A DNA stretch of 62,000 bases from Phoronis australis (taxonomy: Eukaryota > Phoronida > Phoronidae). The position numbers and the translations under genes are program-made. Where the stretch lies: assembly GCA_002633005.1 (NCBI GenBank), contig NMRA01000443.1:56251-118250 (forward strand), in the 5' to 3' direction. Numbering within the stretch: position 1 is the first letter of the stretch; every line of letters starts with the position of its first letter. The notes under the pieces are model-generated. The model did no database searches, had not been told where the DNA came from, and saw nothing but the letters and a program-made list of their open reading frames with translations. This document shows positions 35,644 through 49,577 of the stretch, in pieces.

Positions 35644-38600
35644 TTAAGGTCCTTCCAGTTCGAAGTACTCGTGTTTCTCATCTGAGGGGGACAAGTCTGC
35701 AGGTTGGCCATTCTGATAATTTGCCATCGACTGCATAGGTATGGATGATGTGGGGCTCGGGATATCTGGGGTAGCGTTGTCACTGGCGATATTTTTAGGC
35801 TGGAGTAATGACGTCACCAAGTAAGCAGCTTCCTCGCTGTTAGACCGTTCTAACCTATCTTGAGATCCGTTCCTGTGCTGAGAATTGTTTTCATTGGGTT
35901 GCATGTTCAACAGTTTCTGATACTCGTGCGCATCATCGGGCTGCACAGCTGTACTACCTGTGGCGACTCCTGGAGACGTTGGTTGGAAGGTTGACAAGCG
36001 ATTTGTCTGACTGGCAGTTGTATCGGGTGGCTGTTGCAAAGTTAAAATTTCGTATTAGCAAGTGGGGGTAGTGCAGTTTAATGGAACTAAAGACTTACCG
36101 TCCAACATTAAGTAAAATTTCTTGAAAACAGGTCTGGTCAACAGGGATTGGTGAAGTAAACGGAGCCTTTTAAATTTTATATTCATAACAAACCCCTGTC
36201 ATTTTCCTCAGTATTAACTGTAATCAAAATCCGTTGCACCATTTTAAAACTAATCTAGGGTCCAAAAGTAGTTTCTTAAAATTCAATATGTCGAAAACAG
36301 GGCTCATAAAAAGTCAGAAACGTCGGAATACAAACTGACGCCAACTGACAGACACCTGTTCCCAGCGATATATCCCTGCGTCACTTTTCATTAGATACAA
36401 TTTAAACATTATGCAAATACGCGGAACAAGGAGCAACTTGCCGAAAAGTGAAATTTTCAATAGTTAGAGCTAAATTATTGCACCAGTCGGACTCTTCACA
36501 CCATGCTTCCTTGCATTCCGACAGGCCCCACCGGCCAACCCCGATTCCTCCAAGATGCGAATTGTGCGGGCACACTAATTTTTGCCGCACAGTTCGTTAC
36601 TGCATGAGACCAGGCTAAACATGTTAGGTTAACAAGGTCGTCATTTATGCGCCGCTATGGCTGGAAGTAAGATTGGTTCTGCGAAAGAACGATAGATGGA
36701 GATATTGGTTGGTCGATTGCATCATACTTTCGAAAGCGTCATACTATTCTGAAAATAGCTGTAGTAGATTATATCAAAAAACTAACCGGTGTCTGCTCAT
36801 CGCCAACATAAAGCTACGTGTCAAGCTTCATCAAGTCCAGTGCATTGGCTTCCGAAATGATAAACTCTCAACCAAACGAAACAACGGACGAACGACGGTT
36901 GCTTTAGTGTGCACTATGTCGGATTTAACCTTCAAACACAGCCCAGACATCTTTGTTGAGGGGGTTCAATTCCTTGAATGTTTACATTATGCATTGTCTA
37001 CACGCATTTGAAAACGGGCCCTGTCATACTTACAGTAAATCCAAAACGTAATGCGCAGCTTTTCCTGGGCAACTCTAGTCAGAAAAAATTAGACAGCACA
37101 AAGCTGCATTTCTCCGGAGACGTCTCATTGGCAAGGGATAACAGAATGGACTGTAGCTCTAATCTTTATTTCAGGATCCTGATTTTAAAATTTTATACAT
37201 CATGTCATACTAAAGAGCTCCCATTCCGAGGTGGTAAACCACTCAGAGTGTGTGGTCGATTGTCTCCAAATACGGCACAGGCTGACCAAGACAATCGGTA
37301 TTTCATTAACGCCCTCTGATTATTCCTTACTGCATACCTCCGTTGTCACACATTGCACCCTACACATTTAAATGTTAGCTGCAATACAAATCTGCAACGA
37401 TGTTTGCTTTGCCAATTTTCGTTGCTACATAGATGATATTCGCCAAAGTATGCTAAGAAACGTTGAACTTCATATCCACGTAACATTAATGTTCAAAATC
37501 ATACATGTACGAGGTATATCTACTTGAAGGTACGCGAGCCTTCGACACTCGAATACCTGAACTCTGCTCAGCTGCCAATGGACCAATAGGCGGCTGAGGG
37601 GCTATAGCCATCCCCCCCGTCCCACTTATTTCAGTGCTGCGCTGCTCATGTTCTAAAGTCATACTAACCTGCTCGTCAATTTCAGCATAGATACCGGACG
37701 TCCTTCTGGTGTATTCGGGATTCTCCACAATTTTGATGTTTTTATCCAACCTGAAAAATAAGTTTCTGTAACCTGAAGCATTAAAGTTTATAAACAAACA
37801 TTCATTTGTCATAAAATAACCACATTGTCCCCCTCACGCCTAGGCATAAACGCATTTTATGACTATAGATTTATGTGGCAATGTCTTTATTATGTAAAGA
37901 AAAGCCCATCTGCATACCATCGCAATTTTTGTAACACGTGATCAATGTTCATGTTTAAGCATTTTCCATGCAATCTAGAAAACTAGGTCAGTGTTGTCAT
38001 ATTCCACGTTATTCGTGTCACAGTTGATAGTCATAGATCTGTGCACACTCATGCCTATTCATGACTAATGGATACCGTTGATGATGGAACCAACTTTCTA
38101 ACTGCAGCCATCGTATTTCTTACCTGCCTTTTCTCATTCTCCAGCACAGGCATATTACCACTATAAGTAGGATGATAATGACCACGCCTCCAGCCGCGCT
38201 ACCGATTATGTACAGAGCTGTAGGACTCAGGCCGTCATTAAGGCCACCGACTGAAATGAAAAAGTGCGATGTCAATGATCGAAAAACTATACGAGACGAA
38301 TAACTTGAAAACTCGCAAACATACATCCGGTGTTCCATAATCGTTCCAACGACGAGCAATTGCACATGATTTCTTTACAATAATACATTTTAGATTCTTT
38401 ACCCCGTACTCGACTCGGAAAATTAAACCTCAAAATTCCACAAGATGCGATTAGTCAATTTTCGAGTAATGTGAGGTTGTCACGTGTTCTCTTGTTCCAC
38501 AAGACGGCATAGGATCACACCTCTAAAATTCCTTGGCCCACAACGAGCTAAAGTTCTGCTTGTACTAGGAGAAATTTCAAATTGTAATATTTCATTTCTC

Positions 38601-39095
38601 TCGCCTTGAACTTGTTTTCGTTTTCATATTTCTCAAAGTATTACTTTGAAGTGATGCTCATTCTAATTGCAACCTCAACAGTATAGTCTTGAAAAAGTTA
38701 CCTCCGCCACCTGTATGAGTAACGTCATAGGTATACGTTGGTTCAACAGAGGGCTTCTGTGTCGGCGGAGGTAATGGTTGGCACCCACACGTGTCATTAA
38801 TTTCTGATGCCAGGCATACATTCGCTCTTGAGTCAAAATAATTGCCACCTGCACATGCGCAATGACGAATCTTATTCTTTTCACATTCTCCGTAATGGGT
38901 GCAGTTATTTGGAAGCGGGAATAGTATCGTCTCCATCCGACAAGATGTTATGCGTTCTCCACACGGTGTAGTAAATCCTTTGCTTTTGTTGACGGTTTTC
39001 AACTCCTTACATACTCTTGAACGCGTACCAACTGCTTGGGAAATGGTAACAATGAATGTCGCAAAATTAGCTACGTTCCGGTAGTATGTCTTCAT
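35644..39095 (-). CDS. Receptor A: chitin-binding type-2-like type I membrane protein with NPxY and YxxL tail
   Basis: Coding segments 39095-38702, 38250-38124, 37750-37669 and 36030-35644; 990 nt, 329 aa; phases 1, 2, 0. The ATG lies 4 nt after an acceptor (TTTTTTGCAG, exon from 39099), so a 5' UTR exon is expected upstream. Residues 1-24 are hydrophobic. Ten cysteines at 29, 45, 52, 65, 71, 79, 81, 94, 103 and 105 include the CBM14/peritrophin-like pattern FPLPNNCTHYGEC and GGNYFD. A Pro/Thr stalk leads to a transmembrane helix (~144-167) and CWRMRKGR. The tail has NPEY (184-187), IYAEI (194-198), HEYQKL (236-241) and a C-terminal YFEL (323-326). NPxY recruits PTB-domain adaptors and YxxL-type motifs serve signalling or endocytosis, so a chitin- or glycan-binding surface receptor is inferred. 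I know no named orthologue. Confidence 0.85.
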
Positions 39096-40092
39096 TTTGC
39101 TGCAAAAAAGTATAAGCAAACTATTCATGACTTATGCCACAGCATCAACAATCACAACACATGAATCACTGGGAAAGCCATGGAGAAAGCAAGTGCCACG
39201 TGCTTTGCAAAGCAGCCCTTCACATGTAATTTCACCAGCATTGTAGAAAGCCTTCCGACCCGGTCGACACTTATTTCGATCTCCGGTGGTCATAAACATA
39301 GCGTATTGCCATTCCAGTTCATTGCAAATGTCAAATCCTCTCCACTTTTTGCCCAGGTCCCTGATGAATACGTATTTCTAGCTAAGTTAGAAAATTTGGG
39401 AGAAATACATCGACAAAAATGGAAGTCCAGTGTTTCGTGATCTTGAAAAAACTCTCCCACCACGGAATTTTGTAACTTGACAAACGAGCCCAAGAAGACC
39501 GAAATTACGTTTTTAACCAAAGCACATATTCAAACACAATAAATTTCTCATGACATTTCAAGAACCATTTCGTGACTGTTCAATTGCAATGAGAATTCCC
39601 TCAACAAACTTGTTGGAAATTGAAGATGATGAAACTTAATATAAATGGGTGGACTTTTCAGAATTGGTTTAAGAGAAATGGGTCGACTTCTCAGAATTAG
39701 TTTAATAGAAAATTTCTTAAAAAACATACACTATCTCAGACACCTTCTAAATGCCTCCACTTGTTTCAAAATAATAAAGTGACTCTGAATTTTAAGGAAA
39801 ATGATAAGCCAGTGTTGAAGTTACATGGTTTTATTGTGAGCAGTATCCTGTTTCAGTCTAGAAAGTTAAGTCAATGTCCAATAATAAGCAAACGGCCAGT
39901 GTTATCAAGAAAACTATTCGACAATTTTAGAGCACCATTTACAGAAAAAAATTATACTGAATTCGATATGAAGCCAAAAACAATACATTGCTTCTTCATA
40001 ATATGTCCATTCGCAAAATCCAGCGATTCCCACAGTGCCATAGGAAAAGAAAATGACATCACTACATGTATGTGTGTTGATAACATATATAA

Positions 40093-40130
<38 letters not shown>

Positions 40131-40132
40131 AT
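40093..40132. repeat. (AT)n(GT)n microsatellite
   Basis: A compound dinucleotide run between the two receptor genes, just downstream of the end of receptor B. Confidence 0.95.
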
Positions 40133-40494
40133 AAAAACACCAATAACTTAATATAAATAACAATCGTAAATCTAAAAAATACTCTCGCAGGAGGGTTGGC
40201 ATGATAAACATGAATGAGAACAGTTGCACAATAGATATTTTTAAAAGAACTGAAAATTCGACATAGAACACAGAATACACAAGCACATGCTTTCCCAGTT
40301 TTGAGCATTAATAGTGAAATGTCTAGTTCAATGCCGAAGGCTGCTAAACTTCATATAGTCGAAAGCAATGCGTAACGTTTTCTTACGTAAGGTCCACCTC
40401 ATTCAGGAATAACAATATCCACGTAAGAAGCAAATAAGGTCACCATTAGTTTCCTGTACACACGTCCTCGGTAAGGTGACAATTCACTGGTTTA

Positions 40495-43400
40495 TCAACT
40501 TGACCTGTAAGTCATTTCAACGGATTCTGTAACGTCTTTCCCGATTTTTTCTTTACCGGGAGACAGTGGTGCTTGCTCCTCTTGTTGATGATCGTCATTA
40601 CATGTGGTGTACTCGCCATTTCTATATGAGGGTTCTTCTGAGTGTACAATGTGTGGTCTTATTAATTTCTGGTATTCGTGTGTTTGGCTACCGCCATTGG
40701 AAACATTTGGAACAAGCCCGTTGCCGTCTGTGGAGTGTGGTAATTGTGGAAGGGGTCTGCCAGGTTCTAACGGCGCCAACTTCGTCTTCACTACAGCACC
40801 ATTTCTTGAAGTCTGGAACAAAAAATCAGTTCCACTTTATGCAAAAAACATGGAGGTGATGACACAGAATATATAAGAATGCTCAACGTGTTGAATAAAC
40901 GATTGAACTTTCAAGTTCATTCCAAAATCCATCAAAACAAACCATGTGCATACAATGCATTTTAATTTGTTAACACATATTTGGACACACGATTGCACCT
41001 GGTACGACAGTTTTAGGCACATACCACAGGATTCTAGTATCTAAAACCCGTGTTAGTTACGCCAGAACCGTTTTCCAGTGTCAGGCGCCTGTAAAAGCGG
41101 CTTTTAGCCCTCCTTCCGTCCTTATACTACCATTTGATTTAGGACACTTACTGTTATAAACCTCCTGTTAACTTGTTCTATGTTCAGATTCTTTTATGGT
41201 CCCTTCAATTGGCAATTCATCATTGCTCGACATCAAGCTTAATAAGTTAGCCGGTAGTGGGTTATTTTATGCCAACGAAGATGGGCTCGACCAAAATACT
41301 AAGAACTTAATTGATATGTTTTAAACTATACGCTCTGCTCACCTCATGTACAGTATCAAAGGTATCTCCCATTACCACAGAGTTCTTTCTTGTATACTCG
41401 GGATTTTCAACCGCTCCGGGTGCTTTGCTGACTGACTCTCTGGAAAGTAGATAAGAGAATATGAATAGGGCGGACACCAGTAACCACAGTATTTAGTAGA
41501 CAACAGGGGGCATTACTAGCTAAGCCTGCACAAACCGGAACGACATTGCCGTTTAACTGATGCAAAAGTCTGAGGCGATATTCATATTATTTCAACACGA
41601 TGAAGTCAATCAATAGCTGCCTCCATGCGTTGCGTAATATTTCATGACGTAATACACCAGTGTAGACAGAAACAGTGTTAATGAAGGATGGTAAGATTGA
41701 CGTATGGCGTCCAGGCTAAATTTTGGGCTTGAAAGCACTTGTGAAACAGTCGTCGCCTCGGTCAATATATTTGATAAGTCATACACACAGCCCTGACTAC
41801 TTAATGCACTATCTTATTATTACGGAATACTCATAAAACTGTAGATTATGTATGAACAGTAGACAAGCTGGGTGAGTGGCAAGGATGAGATAGGTGAGGT
41901 GTTGCAGACCTCACACAGAACAAAACTCAACTGCAAATTATCAAGGATTGGAATAGGACTGCAAATCTTACAAGCACGTGCTTCCGTTTGCTAGCAAGTA
42001 CGAAATGACTTATACGTTAATTTTGGCAACTTTGTTCCCAAATCGACCCCAAGTTTCAATGTTCTCAGTGTTGAAAATACCACCTGCCGTTTAGAATAAA
42101 ACCTTGCAAGCAACAGTAAACCATTACAAAAAACTCGCTCTATGGATAACAAGCACCAGGGCCGAAAGATTTCAATGTTTCGCCTGTCACTCCACAGCTA
42201 GTGTCTTTGAAGAATGTGTTCAGCTTTTATCAATAGAGTAGTTCAAGCAAACGAACATCGGATAGATTATTTGTAATTTTCAGTCAACTTCAGGAATCAA
42301 TTTCGAGGAGTATCTGAATTTGAATTGAAAATTTCAATTCAGCTAAAAGTAAGGAACGTTATTATATATAAACCAGATTTCAGCAATACGTTTTGAATTG
42401 TATGACTGCACAGACTAGTCTTAACTAAAATGGTGTATCTTAGCAACAAATCCCTTTACCGTCTCTTTTTCCACATGACGTACACGACTGACAACATCAC
42501 AATGATGACTACGAGGACAAGACCGCCCACAACTCCGCCTACAATGTCTAATACAGATGCTTCCTTGGCTCCGCCTCCGCCTGTAACATGAGGAAGCCTA
42601 CGTGTAATATTGAGTGCTAAAGGTACCTTGTTTCAACGCTTCCATGGGGTCGCTGGATTTTGTCTTACAGGCAACTCTTGGAGATATTCTTTCAGATTCA
42701 TTTTCGTTTAAACCTTCACAAAACGTGCCCAAGCAGAACAAGACAACCACAATTATTCATAAAAATGCTAATTTCGACTCATGTATTTTACTTTCAAACA
42801 GGACTCCAGTGTTGACAAGAAATATTGAATTACTAGACCATACAAAGCGAATAAAATAAAATAAAATCGCATACAACTAACAAAGGTGTAACATTACTAT
42901 TCCCGCAACTGCCTTGAAATAGGAAACGGCAAATTGAATATTTTTATGAATAACTCAGTGACCCGTGACCTATAAAGTGAACTGTAAATTGAGAAAATAG
43001 GCAGATGGGAAAGATTCCGTGGAGGCGCTTCTAATTTCCAGCCACGATCTCTGGATCTGGAGTTTGGTCACCGGCTATAGAATATTTCGGCAAGTGTGGA
43101 GTTTAGGAGCGCGGGTTTGGTTTCTGCTGGTCCGGGATTCCGCAAATGGAATTTGGGGGACGACCATGGAATCGTATTCACGCTCTACGGTAAACTTGTT
43201 GCAAAAACACGAACGAGGACACAACCGGAGCAACCAAAACATGCATTCAAACACAAAACATTACCTCCACCAGTTGGTGCAGTTGTGGCATTTGTCGGAG
43301 GCGGTGTTGCGATACTACCTCCCGTCACTCGCGGGTCACCTGAATCTGGACATAGGCATTTTTTGTCGTTATGACGTCCTGTCAAACATCGCCCGTGCTC

Positions 43401-43658
43401 GGGAACGAAGTAGGTACCGCGCAAGCAACGACACACTGATATCGAGTCTTTGTAACACTGCATGTATTCATCACAACCAATGGGCGACGGGAATTTAATC
43501 TTCTCCTTGCACGGCAGATTAATTGCGATATTGCAGTGTCCTGGGCGGAAAACGTTGTCCACTATTTCGACATCCTGCCGGTCACACTTTATCTGGTAGG
43601 TGGAGGCACTCGTCGTGTAAAGCATCGTGAAAAAGGCGTAGAGTTCCAGCAGCAACAT
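40495..43658 (-). CDS. Receptor B: paralogue of receptor A
   Basis: Coding segments 43658-43265, 42580-42460, 41439-41343 and 40812-40495; 930 nt, 309 aa; phases 1, 2, 0 as in receptor A. The ATG follows the acceptor ACTGTTTCAG|TG directly. The N-terminus LLLELYAFFTMLY is hydrophobic. Ten cysteines at 25, 42, 50, 62, 68, 76, 78, 91, 101 and 103 match receptor A's spacing within one residue, with FPSPIGCDEYMQC and GTYFVP. A Thr-rich stalk with NATT is followed by a helix (~143-166), WKKRR and VENPEYTRK (NPEY at 184-187, the same position as in A). The tail carries HEYQKL (249-254) and proline-rich PGRPLPQLP. The rest of the tail differs from A. Its stop is about 1.4 kb from receptor A's first coding exon, so the genes form a head-to-tail tandem pair. 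Function is inferred only. Confidence 0.85.
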
Positions 43659-43699
43659 CACTGAAACAGTAAAGGAAACGTCATAGCACACAACAATCT

Positions 43700-46600
43700 A
43701 TTTTCAACAACTACTATTTACATATTCCATCAACAAGAAATTAAAACAGTTTGATATTTTGTTGACTGTGTGCTTGTGAGAGTGCAGTGTGCGAAGTTGT
43801 GTGGTACAAAAAAATGCAATTTGTGACATTGATAAACATTTCAATTCAAAGAAATTGTACCACGTGGTGATGAGTGGAGAACACTATGGAGAACACGTGT
43901 TCTGGTAACATCGTTACTAGCCATTAGACTAAGTCGAACGTTTTAAATGAATAGATTAACCACGATTTCATCAAGTTTCCCAAAATGTCCTAAATACGTT
44001 TCCATTACTCTTACTATTACGGGACTGCATAGCGTTTAGGGTACCTACTTTATTTCAGGTTAAGTACATAGCATCATTTCAAATTATATGTTTACATTTA
44101 CAACGTACTGAAATATCACCTCTGCAGGCTGTTACGTTATAAATTGCAGAGAACGGCGATACGTATCGCACAAAATATTCCCTACAGTAAACGCATTAAA
44201 GTGGAATGCACGACATTGGGAGTTCAACGTTGATCATTATTTCGTTAACTGACGCAGGTACCAAATTTTAACAAGTAAACTTCTATGGATGTCAAACTCG
44301 TTTAAGTTATCTTTCCAACAAAACAAGTAGGGATTGAGCAGATAAAATTTCCGTAAGTGAGAACACATCCGAGTGTCGTAAAGAGGACGACTGCCGCAGA
44401 ATTGACTGGACAGAAAAAGCAATCCAACAGCTGTCAGTCCACACATTAATTAAGGAATGCACAAGAGATAATACTGAGAACAAAACTTTGAGGTTTAATA
44501 ACAATGCTCTACATCGGTTTCCTTCAAGAACAAAATTCTCAGAACACACATTACGCTGTACCATTAATCCATAATGACATTCACATGTATCAAGTGGAGC
44601 CAAGTCATCATATTAGAAAGCACATTGCGTAACACAAAACTCTCATATTTCATCGATTTTTCGAAGTCTGGTAATATAGAAATCGACCGATCAGACAGGA
44701 AGGAAGCACAACATAAAATCTGCATAACTGCACCAGAAAATAATGAAGCGACAACTCGCTTTTCTATGCGTAAAATGAGCGATTCTATCACGGGGAGGGT
44801 TTGTTGAATAAAAACATAGATTTCATGCGTGACGCTATGCATGTATATTTATATTTCTGTACCCGAGTTTCTGCAACATCAGTCACAATTTCAAAGAACT
44901 CTCATTTCGTTCACACTACCGTCCATAACTCCTTAGCCTGTCAAAGCTAACGAAATTAGACAGACTGAACCACAAATAACCAATCATCGTTCCCGATTAA
45001 CACCACAGACAGACGGACACGGTTGTTGTGTGAAGACTTTTTAGAAAAAAATCCCATCACACCAAGCATTATCAACACCAAGTAATTTTTTTAACCAAGT
45101 GCACCTGTGTATCAACGAGAAATTCTCGGGTATTTTCAAAGCCTCAAATTCGTTATCCCTCGGAGGTGTTACATTTATCTGGGCATGTATGAATTGCAAT
45201 CATTACAGCAAACGGATATGGTCAACAGACGGCTAAAATTATGACCTAGTTTCAAAAGTCGCACGCGAAGACATTCTCAATCCGTCTGCTTCCTGACGCA
45301 CTCTAACCCACAAGAGCGACGTCTTTCGTGAAAATGGCAATTTCTATTATTATCACAGGGGTGTCCCGACGCATTCGACGACATTCTCCATTTTCAGAGT
45401 CAAGTGATTTGCTGCAATTACTGAAGGTCGCACCATCACAGAAACGTAACACATTCGAAGGATAATTGGAGGCTACGGAAATACCCGATGCGTTTCGGAC
45501 GCCTGCATACACTTATAAGTTTTTTATGAATGCACCATCACACATACATCGTTGACCTATTGTCGGGAATAAAGGCAAAATAACATGGGTTAGCTTGCTG
45601 AGATGGACTGGTAACTATGCACTAGTTATGAGTGAGTGACCTTCTGGGTTTAGGCTGCTAAGTCTACGTCCTTTTCTTCAGCGCTCAAGCAGAGTTTTCA
45701 CACAACACTGAAACTGTCTTCCAAAACGTTGTAAAAACAGGAATTTACATGACATCAGATCAATGAGTATGAAATAAAATAAAATAGAACACGAGGCACA
45801 GGTGAAATAAGTTTAGAATCACAAAGAAACGTTCAACCACAAGCCCACATGGTGACACCTTGATATAGTCCAATCTCCCTGCCAGAAGAACATCATGCGA
45901 TGAGTTCAACGTTATAGACTACCATAACAGTACACTCAGCACGTTCCTTCTCACTCACTTTCAAGAAGCCAACATCGAGTTTTGAAGACGAGAACCGTAT
46001 GTGCGAGCACAGGTTTCTCGGAACTCGCATCGATGCACCAACGTGACCGAGGTGTGTTTAAAGCTGACGCTAGGTTAGAGAAATCTGGTAATCTACCAGT
46101 TCTTGGCTTCATATAAATCGTGTAAAGAATGTAAACTAATTTACACCAGACTTGCAAATGTCAACAGACAGTGTCCTCGACAGAAACTGATAAGGTCACA
46201 TTCGTTTGCGCATACAGTGTACACAGTACACGGACAGACGCCATATTTTTATTGACAGTTCAGCAGGCAGCTAATGTTTCGTGTACACAATCATAACTGC
46301 AGTACGGCTTAATGTACAACACTATCAAGTACAGGCCACGGAAGTCAGGCAGTAATCCAACACTTCCAAGAACAGCCCATTATGCTGGAGGATCTATGGG
46401 CGATACGTTAAGATTGATTAACTCTCAGATGCTGAACAAAACAAGAATACTTTCCTACATTTGTGAAAATCGATACCGTTGCTCTAAAATACTATGACCA
46501 ACACTTCTCAGCATGTTCAAGGCTTACTCACCGTATACGAATAAGTGATCTTTTTAGGAACAGATTATGAATAAATAAACCGAGAAATTCAGTTGCCAAC

Positions 46601-49570
46601 AGATCAGGCTGATTTCAAGGGTGAATCATAGATTAAACTTTCCAGCTGCGTGTCCTCACTGCGAGTGTCCTCGTCGGGTTCGTGAGTATTGATGTGAATT
46701 AGTGCGCGTACTAATACATGGAGTAGTTCGTCGAACTTGACGCAGCATGAGTGAAGAGAAAAACACCGGAATTAACTCCAGTTTCGGCGTTCAAGCTGAT
46801 CAAATCTACAATCCCCACCACTAATGGCACTGAATGGTCAAAGTTTATTCCGAAAACATGAATAGAAAACCGCTGTAACGCATGAAAAAGTGAGAACAAT
46901 AAAAACAAAGGGCTCAGCACACGTAACTGAGGACTTTAATCAACAGATTTGGCTTCAGAGTGCGATGAATAAGTTCGGAGAGCCGCTAAAACGGGGCAAT
47001 CATTGCAGAAATACAGCAAGATTACAGACTGAAGATCAAATGGAAACGTGTCAGATGAACAGATCAAAAGAATGTATAAGAAAAGAGTAACATACATCGG
47101 GCTTCAGTAACTAACGAATCACAATCAAACATCTTAATTGCCAGTGCAAGAGATCGGGACGTGAGCGGAGACGATGCGGTTTGTCTAACGTTAATGTTGT
47201 CGTCAGTTGCCCTGATTCAGGACCAGTGTCGACAAGAAAAACCGCTACCATTGGCCAAAACAACTGACTAATTGGTCCACGGGCAGTTTACACCAATACT
47301 AAGTCATTACTAAGCGAAAATTCAATAGAAAAGTCATCCATACTTTCAATAATAACTTATAACCTCTACTGCAATGGTGCGTGTATTATATCTTCATTTT
47401 ATCAGCCTTCAAAAACCACAGCCTTGATTCAACTTACAAGCCCAGCTGTTATCACGAATTGAACAAGTGAAGATAACGACCAACCGCATAAACAAAAACA
47501 CGTGTCACAACCAGTTCATCCACTGAGCTCAGTGAGGTCAAGAAGTTAAAATTAAAGATGCATTTCAACCTGTTTACCTGGCTAAAACGACAATAAAATT
47601 AGATCTTTTGTTATCACAAAATAGGTCTCACAATAAGCCTTACTCTGACGAAATTCTACTTCCGTTACCTGCTCAAGTCACAGTTAATACGGAGATGCGC
47701 CATTTTCAAATTCGCAATCACGAATGACACATATATAAGTACATGAAAACTGGGTGAAGACACGACATAGCTCTCCGATAGCGAAAATTGTCAACTTTCC
47801 CTGGAGTTAGTTCATAATTGAGAATCATAAAGTTCCCGCATCATACTTCGTCACCCGAGTGATTATCTCCATCGAGATACTACAGCGCCATCCGCTTACA
47901 TATTTATACACAGGTCTCCCTTAAACCTCAGCTATACACGGCGAAAAAGGTAATCTGAATTCTATTTCTACGAGCACGACATTGGGAGCTGGTTCAGTCT
48001 GACTTATGACTGCCTACAGGTACACACACAGCACCTCTCACCAGCTGGCCCAGGATGACGAGAACTACTGCACCTGGCCACATTGATTGCGCCCAAAAAT
48101 TCTAATTGCACGAACTGATAACAAACACACATGTTTACAAGCATAAACCATTCGATCAAATGCAATGGCACTGACAGCTGACCTTCAACGAATACAATAT
48201 TTCAGAAGTACGAACACCAGTCACATATATACAGTTCTCAGATTTCTCAGTTTGCTGGTTTCAACCATCAACGTTAGTGATTACCAGTGTAGTATGTGGC
48301 TCAGTAATGAATATATGGATATTGAGTTATAAGTGTTATTAATAACATACCAATCAACGTTTAACAGACATTGTGATAAATCAATTAATGACTGAGCTGA
48401 ATTACCTGAATAGACTAAGCATATACATAACAAGTTGGATCAGTAAATATTACATTCACTCGAGGGGTGGGGGTAAAAAGAGAGATGAACGGGAGAAAAC
48501 CTTTGCTGCAAATGTAAAATTTGAAAAGAGCATCTATCGGTGGAGAGCTTTTTACAATGAACACGGGGTAAACCTGCGCTTACAACATGAAAACGTACTC
48601 TAAATATTGCTCAACCCATGGAATTTATACACGGGGCGTAACGTTCAGATAAGTGTTTTTACAGCCAGAATTCATCCGAAACTAAGGTTGAATATTCACG
48701 TAAAATTCCTCACGAAAGGAAACCGTTTCAACCAATTTTTCTACGGAAGACAAGTCATAGGAACGAAAGGATCATGTTACTGGAACTGACAACGGCTTAT
48801 GGATTGTCCCAACAGCAGGGTCATTTTTCCCCCGAGTACTCTCTCTCTCTAAATGGCGACTATTGACGTACAGAACTCCAGATTACCACCATCTAATCTC
48901 CGACAAATGTACTTTTACTACACATCTAATCTGACAAATGTAAGATTCTTCCGGGCACAACACAGAAATGCCTCAGGCAAATAGACATTTAAAGCAGCAA
49001 GTCTACATGATTTGTGGTCCCAAGAGGACGATTCTACACAAACAGAAGTCGCCTTCCAGAAACGAAGTACAAAAAACAAAATGTAAAAGGCCTCATTTAT
49101 AAAAGTCACGAAGCATGCGTATGACTTACACAAGTGGTTCAACCCTAACTGTTGGAACAACGAACTCAATCTAGTTTTAAATATTAAAATGATTTGCAAA
49201 AAGTCACCATTTGCGAGTCTAATAACCACGAACCAGACAGTGAGGTGATGCGTGGTAGAAACGACACCGCCATTGGAAGCATTCAACAGCGTGTAGGCCT
49301 ATGAAGACGAAGATTTCAAACTCTGTCAATAGCGTTCAGGGGAATAGGTTTCGACTGACATGCTCAACCACTACCTGCCGATTCCAATGTGATCTTCTTC
49401 AGTTGTGACTTACTAGATCACGTGACATATTTAACGCGCATTTCAGAAATAGACGATTAAGATAAAATTAAACCTTAATCAGAGCCCGGAACTAAGGTAA
49501 CATCCATCAGCATCCAAGAAGCAGTACAAGGGAGATAAGCACTGATTTCAAATGAAGAATCGAAGACAAC
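43700..49570. other. Upstream or 5' intron region of receptor B; no coding exon recognised
   Basis: Open frames here are short and lack family resemblance. It may be intron if the transcript starts at 58.5 kb. Weak similarity between ~44.94-45.01 kb and ~53.15-53.22 kb (both with GCTAACG[AT]AATTAGACA) suggests an old duplicated or repeated segment. Confidence 0.4.
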
Positions 49571-49577
49571 TGTCAAC

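Larger units (their letters stand above)
33314..37769. repeat. Direct duplication of receptor tail region (2.07 and 2.39 kb) meeting at one N
   Basis: 33314-35379 and 35381-37769 align throughout, both starting AATGTTGGGCATTAAAGACA and ending GAAAAATAAGTTTCTG. The single N at 35380 is exactly the junction. The right copy has about 325 extra bases near 36777-37102. The copies differ only by scattered substitutions and small indels. Two allelic contigs laid end to end would give this pattern. Confidence 0.9.
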
